A DNA stretch of 64,000 bases, taken from contig NZ_JAQUOY010000005.1 of NCBI RefSeq assembly GCF_028716865.1, positions 1 through 64,000 on the forward strand, written 5' to 3'. The notes beneath the pieces were generated by a model. The model was not told the DNA's origin, ran no database searches, and saw only the letters and a program-made list of their open reading frames with translations. The position numbers and the translations under genes are program-made. Of the stretch, positions 63,665 to 64,000 are shown one piece after another. How positions within the stretch are numbered: position 1 is the first letter of the stretch; every line of letters starts with the position of its first letter. The stretch comes from Candidatus Methylomirabilis sp. (lineage in GTDB: Bacteria; Methylomirabilota; Methylomirabilia; Methylomirabilales; Methylomirabilaceae).

Positions 63665-64000
63665 TTATTCGGCCAGTATCTGGAGTTGGATCTGCCGCTC
63701 TCTCGGCCCATCCAACTCGGCGAAGATGATCGACTCAAAGGTGCCGAGACTCATCTCCCCATCCACCATCGGAACCACGAGTTGCCGACCGAGCAGGAGG
63801 GAGCGAAGGTGCGAGTCGGCGTTGCTCCGATCACAATCAGAGTAACACGGATCGTTGTGACGATAGCCGTCCTGCTTATTGACCAGGCGGTCCAGCAGGA
63901 TCTGAATGTCATGGAGCAAGGCCTCCTGCCACTCATTGATAAATAGTGCAGTCGTCGTATGAAGGGAGTTGAGGATGACCAACCCCTGCTTGATCTCATA
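63665..64000 (-). CDS. YjbQ (UPF0047) family protein, copy 2, 5' end beyond window
   Basis: The minus-strand frame continues past the right edge (the first visible residues are YEIKQGLVILNSLHTTTALF). At least 111 residues are seen, including TTTALFINEWQEALLHDI, DSHLRSLLLGRQLVVP and GTFESIIFAELDGPRERQI. It is a diverged paralogue of the gene at 60813-61205, with a longer loop between the His and Asp segments. Confidence 0.88.
   Translation of the reverse strand, partial: YEIKQGLVILNSLHTTTALFINEWQEALLHDIQILLDRLVNKQDGYRHNDPCYSDCDRSNADSHLRSLLLGRQLVVPMVDGEMSLGTFESIIFAELDGPRERQIQLQILAE

Overview
The window is a chromosomal segment of a free-living bacterium, almost entirely coding, moderately GC-rich by eye. 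Gene content points to a Gram-negative-type respiratory organism: a complete system I cytochrome c maturation set (ccmABCDEFGH), futalosine-route menaquinone genes (mqnC, mqnE), a pyruvate dehydrogenase complex with lipoate genes, and FdhD. The mix of these with a c-di-AMP cyclase module suggests a deep-branching lineage. My tentative guess is an NC10/Methylomirabilis-like bacterium, from gene content and repeat style only; a 16S or ribosomal-protein search of the parent contig would settle it.

Layout. 1-10031 (minus): tilS, ftsH, folP, cdaA, ybbR, glmM, pdxJ, acpS and the 5' part of a bifunctional nnrE-nnrD gene, joining nucleotide-second-messenger, cell-wall precursor and cofactor functions. 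10307-14078 (plus): an accessory island with a candidate short peptide or terminator hairpin, an ABM-fold protein, two radical SAM/SPASM enzymes separated by a PqqD-like protein, and a SnoaL-like protein. It looks like an undescribed peptide-maturation (RiPP or peptide-derived cofactor) cassette. 14416-15053 (minus): a VapBC-type toxin-antitoxin pair. 15194-24717 (plus): rnc, smc, ftsY, then the riboflavin operon ribD-ribE-ribBA-ribH with nusB. 24862-33636 (minus): sucC-sucD, ndk, yceD, rpmF, plsX, fabH, fabD, fabG, acpP, fabF. 34062-43491 (minus): phosphatase, hypotheticals, an M24 peptidase, thiC under a TPP riboswitch, rmuC, rtcB and mqnC. 43584-45602 is a small accessory patch: a DUF433/DUF5615 pair, a broken DUF4160 gene, a trypsin-fold protease and a REP-flanked transposase remnant. 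45603-52863 (minus): mqnE joined to the ccm operon. 53023-60685 (minus): an HD-GYP response regulator coupled to lipB, then lpdA, pdhC, pdhB, pdhA and lipA. 60813-64000 (minus): two YjbQ paralogues around a PHP phosphoesterase, fdhD and a VIT1-type transporter.

Intergenic gaps carry several dispersed repeat families: a telomere-like AGGGT repeat, MITE-like elements with inverted ends, an AGACCA repeat, a CTGACAGCT-type repeat that supplies the stop codons of sucC, sucD and fdhD, and REP palindromes. One MITE-like end also forms the C-terminus of RmuC. No rRNA, tRNA or CRISPR array was recognised.
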